Of a stretch of DNA of 64,000 bases, positions 46,645-57,700 are shown in pieces. A program made the position numbers and the translations under genes. This DNA comes from Paramacrobiotus metropolitanus (lineage: Eukaryota > Tardigrada > Eutardigrada > Parachela > Macrobiotidae), in NCBI RefSeq assembly GCF_019649055.1, contig NW_026570259.1:868001-932000 (forward strand), read 5' to 3'. Under the pieces are notes generated by a model. The model had not been told where the DNA came from and did no database searches. It worked only from the letters and a program-made list of their open reading frames with translations. Positions within the stretch are counted from its first letter, which is position 1; each line of letters begins with the position of its first letter.

Positions 46645-49314
46645 ATGATGCTGTTTTTAGCGTGTCTTGACCTCACATTTGCCTTTGTTTTGACCTTAAA
46701 CATGTTCCCGCCGGCGGTCAAGCCCAACATCAGCAAACCGCATAAGATCCGTCTGCATACCATGGAACAATGTAATGAGCAATTCGGCACGTGCTTCGCA
46801 CTTTTATCCAAAGACGGCGGATTTCTGGGTCAAGTTCTGTACGGAAGAGGCGATCTACCGGGGAACGTAAGGACACGCTTCCCCGAGACCATTAACCTGT
46901 ATTGCAAGTATGTACTTATGGATTAATTATAAGTTTTAATTTTCACACCTCATGGTACAATCCACGACCAAAATAGCAGCCACATTTAGGTACATCGTAC
47001 TGGGCATTGTAAAAATCCAGAGTAGTATGTTCAAATCTTCAACATGTTACTTAATGTTACAGAATTTGAAGCGTGCAGCGTTTTATGATAGCTTCCTGTT
47101 ATGTTCGGTACAAAGAGTTACTGTAAATTACCACCTGTCTCCCGTGACAAGAATGCTCGCAAAAATCACAAATATAAAAACTAGAAGCCGCCGCAATTTC
47201 CGGTACTATTTGCGTAAGGGACCTGTCAATACTTTCTGTAGTGATTGGACAACGAACATGTAATTTTGTCCAAGTAATCAAAAACTGCTCACCTGCTTCC
47301 CCGATAGGAAAGGTGTAACGGTACCAAATTACAGTGTCATGTAAGTCACTTTTGACCGCACTTTGATACTAGCGGTGAGAGCTTCGAAATATGCGGCCAT
47401 AAACTACGAGTATGGTCATATTGTGCATAATTATATAATACGGCTAAACAATTCCTGTCCTATGCACAGTATTAAAATTTCACATTGTGAAGTGGATAGC
47501 TTTGCTTGCAGTTACTAGAGAATTACAATACCAGTTTTGCGATAAATGATCAACGGGGACAAAATTTTGAGATAGGTTCTACCGGTGTAAGAGACTACGT
47601 TTACTCGGATAGGTATATATGAAAGCATTGTATTAAATTCTTTAAATAACAGTAGCAGTGTTACGCAGTGCTCACTGTGGAACAAAAACTTGAATTGACT
47701 ATTCATATATTTTCATTATTATTAAACTTAAACATAAAGCTTACTTAAAATGGAGTTTGATTTCGATTATACAAACAAAATGCAAATTATTAGAAACGAA
47801 CTGAGAGAGTAATGCAGAACCCTAAGGTTATAAGCGAATTAGCAGATGAAGTAACGAGCTAGAGCAGGATTTTAGCAGGACAAGTAACGTTACAAGTTAA
47901 CTTAAATCGCTGTAATAAAGTTTTGCGGTTATATTATTTAACCTCTAAAGTTTACGATGAGACAAGTCACAAAAGGGTTAAATCTGCAGACGTCTTCACA
48001 GCGTAAAGGTATTTGAGCGAATACTTATTGATTATTGTGTAAACTGCTTAGCACCATTTTAATTTTCTACAGGTCACTCGGAGCCGGTTTAAGTTGCGTG
48101 GATGATGCACTACGTGGGTGCTCGTCCTTAATTGAGAAGCCAGTTATCAAGAAAGTACGCGCATTTATGCGCTCCTTTCGCCAGATCGATCTATGTACGA
48201 AGGATACTTATCGGGAAGGTAAGGTCAATAATATTATAATCAGCGATAGTGCTGCACTGTCAAGTTGAAGAAGTCAGCATTGAATATCTATGCCGTATGT
48301 GTAACTAGCAATTTTTCATGTGTATTGGGCGCGGTCACTAGGGAAATATTGCACCTCGCAAAACTTACGCTGTTGGGGTATCAGATTTCATGGCATAAAT
48401 GGATGATTTAATCGCAGCGAATCAATAATCGATTGATGGAAATTGCCTAGATTAAGTGTTTCTAATACTCTCAACCGATCTTTTATCGTATACAATCACA
48501 GTACTGCCATGGATTACTTTTAGTCAAGGGTTTTTTGCCCGAGCGGTTTTCTAAGCTCTGCAGTGGCCGATAGTTAGAGCCTCATTACGCAAAACAAAAA
48601 CGTAAAGCGGTGCATCTTTAAAAATAATCACGACGCTTTAACCAATAAAAACAGCACTTACTAGGCCAATAATTAATGCATTACACAAAGGTGCTTCATA
48701 GTAATAATTATATGCTTTAATATGCAAAATAACTTATGACATTTATTTTCTCTAATATGACGTTAACTATTGTTTGACAGCCTTTATTGACCAAGATGAA
48801 TGTTTCTTTGGGCTCCGGAGTGATCCCGTTCGTTCCCAGTGCGTGCACGCACTCGTGTCTAAAATGAATGCCGCCCAACAAAATGTTCTAGCGGTAGACG
48901 GAAATGTGGACTCGTTATTTGGAGAATATTGCCGGTTAGTATTGTAAATACATTTACCCAGCTAATATTCTGAAAGTGCTCCTGTACGTGAAAATTTTCC
49001 AAATGGTGCACTCAGCACTCAGCACTGCCTTGTTTGCTGTTATTGTTTCAAAAACCCTGAGCAGTGACATAAAAAATTTTGTTTATATTTTTTCATATAG
49101 CGCTTATCAGATATTCACTGACTGCATCTCCGATGACTTGCGCCATGACTGCGGACTGCGTGGGCGGGACATAATATTGCACAATTTCTACCAAGTAATG
49201 GGATTTCAAGGGCGGAAGCGAGTTTGCAATGCCCCAGTGCGCTCCAATGAGGTGCCTATCATGAACAATGATGTCTACCTGAATTCCGCCTTTTCGCATA
49301 ATTATATTTTATAA
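46645..49314 (+). CDS. Secreted Cys-rich protein, four exons
   Basis: Exons 46645-46907, 48073-48218, 48781-48934 and 49101-49314; all phases fit and the total is 258 residues. An N-terminal signal sequence (MMLFLACLDLTFAFVLTL) is followed by a domain with 10-12 Cys: CNEQFGTC, NLYCK, LSCVDDALRGC, IDLCTKD, DECFFGL, SQCVHALV, FGEYCR, TDCISDDLRHDC, RVCNAP. The length, Cys spacing and helical character recall the T20D4.11-like/DUF19 or CPG4-type secreted domains common in nematodes and other small invertebrates, but I cannot confirm it. Intron 1 is 1165 bp, unusually long here, and holds short unsupported ORFs (46952-47263). No transmembrane segment or GPI tail seen. Confidence 0.72.
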
Positions 49315-50030
49315 CGAAATCAAATATAATGCATTCACACGTATTTATTGATTAGTCATAATTTTTCGTAAATACCTATAGAAAATCACAGAAAAATCAT
49401 AGATAAAGCCTGATTGGAAGCAATAACGAAAGTTCTGGGAATGAATGTTGTGAATAAACGATTGTCAAATAATGCTGAACGTGCGCAATCAGTAACCATT
49501 CAGTAGTGTGCTTTAAATGATTACCAACTATAACGTCACGTGGGAATTAACGTGGACGTTTTAGACAAACCAAGAACTGCAAGCAGCTGCTCAATACTAA
49601 TTGCTAGCGACGGTCACAGAAAAAATAATTATCCTGCGCCAGAACCGCCGTACTGCACTGCAACTGCCAGTAGTGCTAAAAGTACATATTCATCTCTTTT
49701 CAAACTGTCCACTGGTCATTCGAATTGATGATTAATAACTTCTGGTTAATCCATTTAATTTGGTGAGTTGTTGTTGTTGTTGCATAAACATACAGCGCAG
49801 TCCTTTCAAGGACCATTGCTCCAACAAATATAAAATTATTAGAATTGCGAAGGTAACAGAATAAGCATATGACAGTAAAAACTAGTCGCTTATCATTGGA
49901 TCACCGAAATCTGTTTGAGAACTCCAAAACTTTAGAAAGCAGCGGCAACATCCACTTTATTTTAAGAAAACCCAATTCTGTAAAGCCAGCATGTTATAGG
50001 AAAGTTCGCAATACAGTAAACGAGGGGTGC
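49315..50030. other. Intergenic with a GTT microsatellite
   Basis: A/T-rich; a (GTT)n tract lies at 49766-49781. A small ORF at 49540-49728 is unsupported. Confidence 0.4.
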
Positions 50031-50441
50031 TTATAAATAGCGCAATGATAGAAAAAGTGATGTTGTTTCCGGCGCATAACCACGAGAGCACAAAGATGGA
50101 TTCCCATATATCTGAGAAGGTCGAGACCCGTTTAGTCTAGAATGATCCATTCGAAGTTGGGTCAGAAATGCTTGAATATTTCGTGTGACCGGTACTGGCT
50201 TTCTCCATATCGAGTAAGACACATTCGGTTGGACATTGTATAGTGCTCTCCCTTTTTGAGATGCTGACCAATTTTTCTGCCATTCGGCAGAAATGGTAGT
50301 GCTTAAAAGTTGTTTGGTTTGAACGACGCTTTTGACAACGGCAGTTGCAAACCTTCGTTTTCCGGTACTTGAAGGGGCTAAATGAGCGTGCAAGAGCGAT
50401 GTTATAGTGCAATTAAACTGGGCTCCCTTTTTTGCCGCCAA
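50031..50441 (-). mobile_element. Retroelement-type RNase H / reverse-transcriptase tail remnant
   Basis: An open frame of 136 residues from ATG 50441. The second half reads as the C-terminal part of non-LTR retrotransposon RNase H regions: EWQKNWSASQKGRALYNV, then AFLTQLRMDHSRLNGSRPS, then NPSLCSRGYAPETTSLFLSL. This parallels the family pattern W..W..s..GR.L ... vL.qLRtGHs.LN ... sp.C..C...Et..H.LL.C. The zinc-finger-like Cys/His set is partly lost and the rest of a polymerase is absent, so it is a fragment or a domesticated piece. It starts 60 bp from the X-box palindrome at 50502. Confidence 0.55.
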
Positions 50442-50501
50442 ATTGGTGAGTACATTTACGAAGTAAGTGCAGTATACAGGTTATTTAAAAAGTGACCTTC
50501 C

Positions 50502-50514
50502 GTTGCTTAGCAAC
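50502..50514. promoter_or_regulatory. Perfect RFX X-box-like palindrome
   Basis: GTTGCT-T-AGCAAC is a perfect inverted repeat with a 1-nt spacer and matches RYYVYY-N1-3-RRNRAC at all 12 positions. It lies 369 bp upstream of the ATG at 50883 and shares 12 nt with the AK7/SPAG17 intergenic motif. Confidence 0.6.
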
Positions 50515-50882
50515 TAAAAGGGGCACAGTAGCATGGTCATCAGCGTAGTGTTAGAAAGGATCACTTCGCCCTCTAGCATCTTAACTTGTATAGTATGAAC
50601 TGTATTATGGAGGCTCGTGTGGTGTTGGATTTTGCTGGTGCACAGTAAACATGAACAGTAAAAGATATGAAAATTTTACTGAATGCTTAAGCCATGTTAC
50701 ATGGAAGTCCATTCGCACTTCGCCCACGAATACGTTTTTTGCCTTCGTTAAAAATTATGCCTTGAGGAAATTTTATTTTATTCGACTGGGTACTGGCCCA
50801 TATTATAACATTCCAAAACAAACACCTGCGAGCTTACATTGTAGAATGGTAAGAGAAACAAAGGTCTTCCCGTTCGCGAGCA

Positions 50883-52337
50883 ATGGGGCATCGAATCAGA
50901 AACTTTTTCCACCGTAACCGAATAGCTCCGGAGCATCAAGGAACGTCAGCTGATGAAAAGGTAATGAGTAGTATTTTAAACTGGTCCCTTCAAATGAATT
51001 TTTTTATTACGTTGCAACGGTTCGATTTTTTAATGCGCTTTATGCCTTAGGGCAGAGCCTGCACCGGTGAATCCGTAGAATGTCAGGAGGAGCCAGGTGT
51101 GCCATTTCGCCACTCCAGTCTTCATATTTTATACGTCGCGGATGAGCAGATCAGCAAATTTTCTGCGACGATTTTCAATTTATTTTTGAAGTACTTTAAA
51201 ACTTCGTGGCTCTTTAATCATGTACGCTGGACAAATCTTGCGGTTCCACCAGTGCTTCCGCGTAAAAAGCCGTTAATGGAACTTCCAACGGCTGTGCTTT
51301 TAATCATCAACAATATCGGCGATCTCGATAACAAGAGACTGTTGGTTATGCGGAAGCTGCTTTTGCAGATTCATTCAAAGTGCCCGTTTCTGATCTTGCT
51401 TAATCTGCCACGGGTTCAGCGACTGCTTCCACAGCGGCTTTTTAAAGGTCAGCGGTTGCAGATTGAACAGATGCACAAGGAATTTTTCATGGATTTCCTT
51501 CCGGCGAACGTTAAGGATTTATTGAATGTCCGGGTATGGGCATGCCCTAAATGCACTGGAAAAAAAGTGGTAAAAAAGTGCATCGAGTGGTTGAAAATGT
51601 ACAACCATCCGCTGGCCCCACTGCCACCCCTTCCATTCGGACCCGCACCCGCAAAACCAGTCCGGTCTGTTACCATTCCGAGAGCTGTGCCAAAAAGGCG
51701 GGCTCAAGAGTTCGAAGATCTTCCTCAGTATTCCCCTGTCAAACGCATTATGAGACTGACGCAATCATTAAGCGATACAAAACTCACCGCGATGCTTGCA
51801 AAGAATCCCCAGCACCGTCCCGAGGAACCGCGATACGATGCCGAATACGAGGATTTCCGATCCCGCCGGGAAATGCGCCGGTTTGTTCGGCGATTGCGGG
51901 AGGCCCTGCGACTGCGACAGCTGGATGCTGCACGTTCGCCCACGGATGTCGCCGATTCCGCGTACCATATTGAGATAACGTCGGTATCCGGCCTGACGTC
52001 CGTTACCAATGTGGACGCCAGAAGCGAAGACTACGACGGGGACGAGGAAGACACAGACGAGGAAACCAGTGGTCTAACGGGTTACACCATCATTAACGGA
52101 CACGTCAGTGCGATCGGTCAGCCACCCAGCGAAGTGGAACCAGTTGTACTTAGGATGGGAGCGGAACCGACAAACATGGTAGCAGCAGCGGTGCACGCAG
52201 AACGGATAAGGCCACCGCTGCCCGTTGACAGTTTTGAGACGATGTTCCACAGTCCTACCTTTATGGCGCGTCCGGCGCAACACAACGACGACACTGTACG
52301 CTTAATTAGTGCTCGGACGACTACGGATGATAACTGA
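50883..52337 (+). CDS. Unrecognised protein with disordered acidic C-terminus
   Basis: Two exons, 50883-50960 and 51051-52337 (GTAATG...TTATGCCTTAG, phase 0), 454 residues. It starts MGHRIRNFFHRNRI. Residues ~45-180 look folded: HSSLHILYVADEQISKFSA, LPTAVLLIINNIGDLDNKR, CPFLILLNLPRVQRLLPQRL, LNVRVWACPKCTGKKVVKKC. The second and third are beta-strand-like with a repeated 'hLLIxNN/hLLNLP' theme, and CPxC...C may bind a metal. The rest is Pro-rich, then Arg-rich (SRREMRRFVRRLREALRLRQ), then acidic Ser/Thr/Asp. I do not recognise the family. The perfect X-box upstream suggests, as inference, a ciliary or sperm protein. An alternative upstream ORF at 50651-50917 has no support. Confidence 0.65.
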
Positions 52338-53115
52338 TCTGTTTTCTGGACGTGTAGCAGGTCTCTTACTACATATGGCGCTGTTCTTGTATTATTATTT
52401 AAAAGATTAAAATGTAAGAATACTGTAATTCAAACACAACAATACATTCTGATTTACGGGAATGCTTCGTATCTGGCTTACGTCAGATTTTGGCTGGACT
52501 TAGATAAACTGAAGTTGTTGCTGCGTAAATAAGTTGTTGTTGCCGTAGTTTATGAATTTTTCAACCACGGCCGTTAGAACTTACGTAAAATCAGGTAGAG
52601 TAGAATCAGGTAGGTTAAATCATCAAGAATAATTAAAAATACCCATAGCGCTCAATACTGGTGCGGTGGCTGTATCACAGCTCAGTACTTCCCGAAAGGC
52701 ACATTGATCTGTGTCTGTACCAAAAAGGCCTTTACATAAGTAATTAATTTATGCAGCACAACCTTTGAAGTAGTTTTTATAAAGTGCACTGTACGTATAA
52801 TGCCGATGCTAATGTACGTATGATGTACACTGTACGTATGATGCCGATGTTATGTTATATCATAACTCCCCACTATTGGGGGAAAACTAATTAGCATAAA
52901 GGCAAAATTTTAAGAATCTATGCTTCCGAAACACGAATGACAGATAAGCTTTGCTTCCAAACGTCCGCAGAGGATGCCAAAACATGTGGAGCCACTGCTA
53001 CATGCAGGTCATTGACCACTACTCTACATGTTTGGGCATCTTCTGCGGACGTTTGGATAGCAAATAAGCTAGAAAAGGCAATACACATGCCTGAGCGGCC
53101 ATCCAGGAAAGCGCG
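52338..53115. other. Intergenic with short tandem repeat and a foldback hairpin
   Basis: 52788-52855 contains a degenerate direct repeat of GTACGTATGATGCCGATG. 52946-53070 is an imperfect inverted repeat (separate entry). No gene seen. Confidence 0.6.
52946..53070. repeat. Foldback inverted repeat (about 45-bp arms)
   Basis: Left arm 52946-52990 and right arm ~53022-53070 are near-perfect reverse complements around the shared cores TCCAAACGTCCGCAGA and ACATGT, with a ~31-nt loop. It could be a MITE, a long hairpin RNA or a microRNA-like precursor. It lies just downstream of the protamine-like gene (minus), possibly within its 3'UTR. Confidence 0.7.
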
Positions 53116-53885
53116 TTACCCTCCACATTTGCTTACCGATCGCTGCAAAAAGATTAGCCAATTTTAGTACCTACACTGCGATGAACAACATTTTTTGAAT
53201 ATCAGTTACTAGAGCACAATGAATATCTGCATCGTCACAAACACGTAGCAACGTAATATTTTCAACAACGCTCACCTTCTTCGATCCACAACGTGGACGT
53301 GATCGGCTTTTGGCCTTGCACGAAGACTTCTTTGGACGGCTGGACGACTTTTTGGGGCGGCACGAAGATTTCTTGGATGACTTTCGCTTTTTCATGCCAC
53401 AAGAAGATCGCTTGGATGACTTTCGCTTTTTCATGCCGCAAGAAGATCGCTTGGATGACTTTCGCTTTTTCATGCCGCAAGAAGATCGCTTGGATGACCT
53501 TCGCTTTTTCATGCCACAAGAAGATCTTTTGGAAGACTTTCGGTTTTTCATGCCACAAGAAGATCTTTTGGATGACTTTCGCTTTTTCATTCCGCAAGAA
53601 GATCTCTTGGATGACTTTCGCTTTTTCATGCCGCAAGAAGATCTCTTGGATGACTTTCGCTTTTTCATGCCGCAAGAAGATTTCTTGGAGGACCTCCGCT
53701 TTTTCATGCCGCATTTAGACTTTGATTTCTTCTTCAAACCGCATCGGTTCTGGACATGATCAGATCCAGAGATTATACAGCAGCAGCTAGTATGCCTAAC
53801 TGGTGGCTTTCTATTGCAGTACCAAACCGCTTACCTTTTTCTTCTTGCAGCCTCCGCCCTTTGGTCTGGCAAAGAATGATACCAT
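53116..53885 (-). CDS. Cys/Lys/Arg/Ser 13-residue-repeat protein, protamine-like
   Basis: Three exons: 53885-53835 (51 nt), 53749-53276 (474 nt) and 53142-53116 (27 nt), all phase 0, donors GTAAGC and GTGAGC, acceptors CATGTCCAG and CTTTTTGCAG. The 183-residue product starts MVSFFARPKGGGCKKKK, then has about nine tandem 13-mers CGMKKRKSSKRSS (39 bp), then a CRPKKSSSRPKK / SRSRPRCGSKK segment, and ends RSVSKCGG. It has no acidic residues, one aromatic pair at the N-terminus and one Cys per repeat. Lys/Arg-dense segments with regular Cys and phosphorylatable Ser are the composition of protamines and sperm nuclear basic proteins, where Cys cross-link chromatin. Alternative: keratin-associated-type or sperm-tail outer dense fibre-like CGx-repeat protein. 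Long open frames on the opposite strand are repeat shadows. Confidence 0.75.
53300..53715 (-). repeat. 39-bp coding tandem repeat (about nine units)
   Basis: The unit ATGCCGCAAGAAGATCGCTT (first 20 bp on the plus strand) repeats every 39 bp with few substitutions from ~53390 to ~53710. Differences fall at conservative Lys/Arg positions and synonymous sites. It encodes the CGMKKRKSSKRSS array. Confidence 0.85.
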
Positions 53886-54720
53886 CTCGCCTTTGCATGT
53901 CCGGAAGCATACGAGTTTCTTTCCGCCAACTACTTGTTTACTTAGTACCATTGTGTCTCAGAAAAAGTACAGCAAAGCTAATAATCAGGAGTTTGACATA
54001 ATACAGAAAGTCGCTCAACAAAAATTACAAAAACTAAATTTAGAAAAGCTAACTAAGACTCCAGATCATCCTACATTTCGTACCGCTAAGCAACCGGTTG
54101 CATCGCAAACATTTTCTCGTGACCTCGTTGACCTTTTTTGTAACAAGTGCCAAGTGGAACCGTATTCCTTTGTCTACCGTTTACAGCGTAACATATTAAA
54201 CAGTACAGTACCTGTTTTACAATTTGCTACGATTTGCACTGTACTCTATCGTAGTAATGTACTTTACTTTAGTTTAGCGTGTTTAAATCACGCGCAGCTT
54301 TACTGTACATACAACATATTTAATTTTTATGGCTGCAAGAATACCGGACGTACAGATATTAAATACAAAATCATACTTACGTATTCCTGTCACGTAATAA
54401 ACATTAATAATCATTTTATTATTATTACCTAATTTTGTTGCCGTAATTTATTTTCAGCGGTTTCTTATTCTGTCATTCATGCCGGCTGTAGAAAAAAATT
54501 TTAAATCTCGTTAAATACATGAACTACATACATACTCAATACATGAACTGTAAAGCTAGTTTACCACTGCTTAAAGTATTAACTGAACTGCATAAAAATC
54601 GGAAGTTTTCGCGCATTTTTGTTCAAAATAACAATTTCCTTCGAAAATCGAAAATTGCAGCTCCATATACAATTCTCGAACAGAAATGATAACTAACAAA
54701 ATTCTAAGGATGGATTTAAG
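53886..54720. other. Intergenic, upstream of the protamine-like gene
   Basis: A/T-rich. GCAACCGGTTGC at 54090-54101 is a perfect 12-bp palindrome made of X-box half-sites in reversed order, about 205 bp upstream of the protamine-like ATG. No convincing gene; the plus-strand ORF 53803-54432 lacks protein-like composition. Confidence 0.4.
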
Positions 54721-57700
54721 TCATGCCATTTTAAAAAGAAACGATGGCCTTTTAACAACGGCAGTTTTCATGGGATTATGTATGGCAAAAAGCTCGAGCA
54801 CTGCATCCATAGAACCATGTAACCAATATCCATCAATGTGCCTGTCCTTGTACGGTATGGGACCACGATGTTCTACCACAAAATCGCTACGCTGCAGTAA
54901 CTCTCTCGTATATCCGCTGATCTGAATTCCAGGATCTGCATTAATTAATGCATAATTATCTTTGTTTCGTCCCGAATCTTACTGTGACATAAATGTTTGA
55001 GGTACGTAGACTTCGCGCTTACAGTTGCCAATGGAGTGCAGCATTCTAAGAGCAATCAGCACTGCTTCGCCGTAAATAAAGAACCTTGGTATTTTTGTGC
55101 TCAGAACGCCTCCAACCACTGCACCTAAAAATTTAAGAGAAACAAAAAATGTTTTTATTCAGTAGTGATGGACTCCAAGTCATGATACATATGCTATGTA
55201 GATCTACCTGAACTAATTCCCACTCGCGGCTTGAACCGGTAGTCCGGTTTGTAAGGAATAACGAAGCTCTCCAGGGCGGATACCAGGCGCAACGCGTACT
55301 TTACGGCATCTGTTGCGTGGTTTGACGATTCCACTGGAACGCCAGAAGCAGCCTGTTAGAAGAGTTTTCCAACCGTTTTACAACACCTTTTACTGAACAA
55401 AAGCGAGATAAAATTTCACAGCAAGCCTCCACACAAAAGATGTTTTGTGTGGACACCCCCTACATATTTTATCGTGGAATTCAGCTGTCTATAATCTATG
55501 TTCTACAGTTTTATAATGTCTTCCATATCCGGAAGTTAAGTGCACAGACAGCATAGTTATTTGATTTATGCTACCAATCGCACCGAAAGTAGCAACAGTT
55601 AATAAAACGTTCACTGAACTTGAGAAAATTTTTGAAAAACAATCATGGCCAAGATTAGGTAAAAAGTAAAAAGTTGTCTAATTTTTGCTCGCGAGTAAAG
55701 TAGGGAGCGGAAAGAGAAGTAAAGAGAATTTTAGAACTGAAGCCGAACTACAGAGTAGCCATGGTCTTAAAGGTTCACCCAGTGAAAAGTTATGCACGAA
55801 GTGGCTCCCAGTAATGTACTGGTATCTAAGGTAATTTGGCGATTGCTCACCGACTGTCCAGCAATCAAATCTGCATGCGGTAAAGAGTAAAAGTGTGACT
55901 TGCATAGAAAAGTTAGGGCTACTTACGATGACTGTGTCCTGAAAATGCGATACTCTGCTCATCCCAGATGTTTCCAGTACATCGCCCACTAATTGTCCAA
56001 GCTTTTCCAAACAGTCGATCACTTGAACTGGTGAACTTTGAGCTCGGATAACAGACGGTGTTAAGACATCGGAACAAACTACTGTTACGTGGTCGTAAAC
56101 TTTGGTGCACGAAGTGGACATATTGTCGCCGTAGCCCGCAACAGCCCTGCAATGTTTCAGCTAGCTTTACGTATGTTACCACCAGGTAGCTGAATCCCCG
56201 CATCAAATAATAAAATTGTTGATGCAATGATGCTGAATTCGCTTTTACCTGGGTATGTACACATATAACATGGCATTCTTTTTCTGTTGGTCAACGTAGG
56301 CTTGAAAGTCCAGTTTATGTACGACATTTTCGAGGCTGTTTGTCAGATTTTCCATCTGAGCCATCAGCGCATCGGCCAGACTACCGCCTGATTTTGTACA
56401 CCTGCAAGTATAAGTTGTGCGCCCCATCTCGTAACATATTTGCTGCTTCAAGTACTTACTATAGTGTGATTGTAACAGCTAGTACTAGAAATACCAGCTA
56501 GTACCAGAAGCCTATACTACTGTAGAGCGGCACTGGTACAGCTAAAGTATATTAAGCTGCCAGCCTTCCACAACCACTTACTACAGCTACAGTAAATTGT
56601 TGGCTACAAGTATCGACGAAGCCTACATTTTTGTCGCTACACGAGAAATCTCCCCTCTGACAAAACTCCAGTCAGGTCTTTCGTGCTGAGATTCATTCCA
56701 GCATATTTGCACCAGTTCCAGTAACTGTGTATCGCAGTCCACATCCAATGTGAACTTTGGTCGCATTGGTATGCCTTCAGGCGTTTGTCCATAACGAACA
56801 TACGAAACGATTTCTGTACATATAACGAAGAACAGCTCGCATATTATTATTTCAAACAATGCTTATTTAAACTGCCCAATATTTAAAAGCACTAACCAGT
56901 CGGCGTGTAATCGAACATGCAGTACGGACGATCCCATAAAATAAGTTCTTGCATGATTATGCCATAACTGTAAATGTCCACTGACCGATTCATCAAATTG
57001 GCACTTCTTTGGTTGCTGTCGTTGCTGCGTAAAACCTCAGGTGATGTCCACAAAAGTGATTGACTGAATCCAGGGCACTTTTTGGCAAACCAGTATTCCA
57101 CCATGTTCAAATCCAGAAAACTTGGCAGACCGTAATCACTGATTTTGACGACGAATTTTTCATCAATCCACAGACAAAACGAGGTCAACCGACCATGGCA
57201 TTGCAGCCATTTGAAATACAGATGCAGCAGACCGTGAATGATGTCACTGGCGAAGGAGAATCGAACTTCCCAGTCCATCTTCGGCTTCATATGTATAAGA
57301 TCCTAAAACAAAGCACATTATTTTGAGCTAATTATACAGATTGCTTCTTGACTGGTTTCTCACAATCAAGCGTCCCCGATTTCCAATTTCCTCATACAAC
57401 ACGGCAACATGGTTAATGTCGATTGAAGCACCAAGGAATTTCAGCACATTATCATGGTCAATCTTTCTTGCCCATTCTACTTCCTGAAGAAGCCGGAAAT
57501 GCTTGACAACGTATTTTTTGTAGCAATGTCTAACAGCCGTCATTTTTCGCTTCCATCTACCCAAGACGGTAGATATCTCTGGCATTAGCGGTTCAGGAAA
57601 AACGTCCTCCGATTGCCATCCCTTCATAAACAAACTCAATTAACCAAGTACACGCAGAATTTACGTTACGATAAACGGATACCTGATGGCGAGCGTTTAA

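Noticed and set aside
53293-53759. Long plus-strand frames (Phe/Asp-rich) opposite the basic repeat protein
   Set aside because: They are shadows of the 39-bp repeat; the minus strand has ATG, consistent splice phases and plausible composition.
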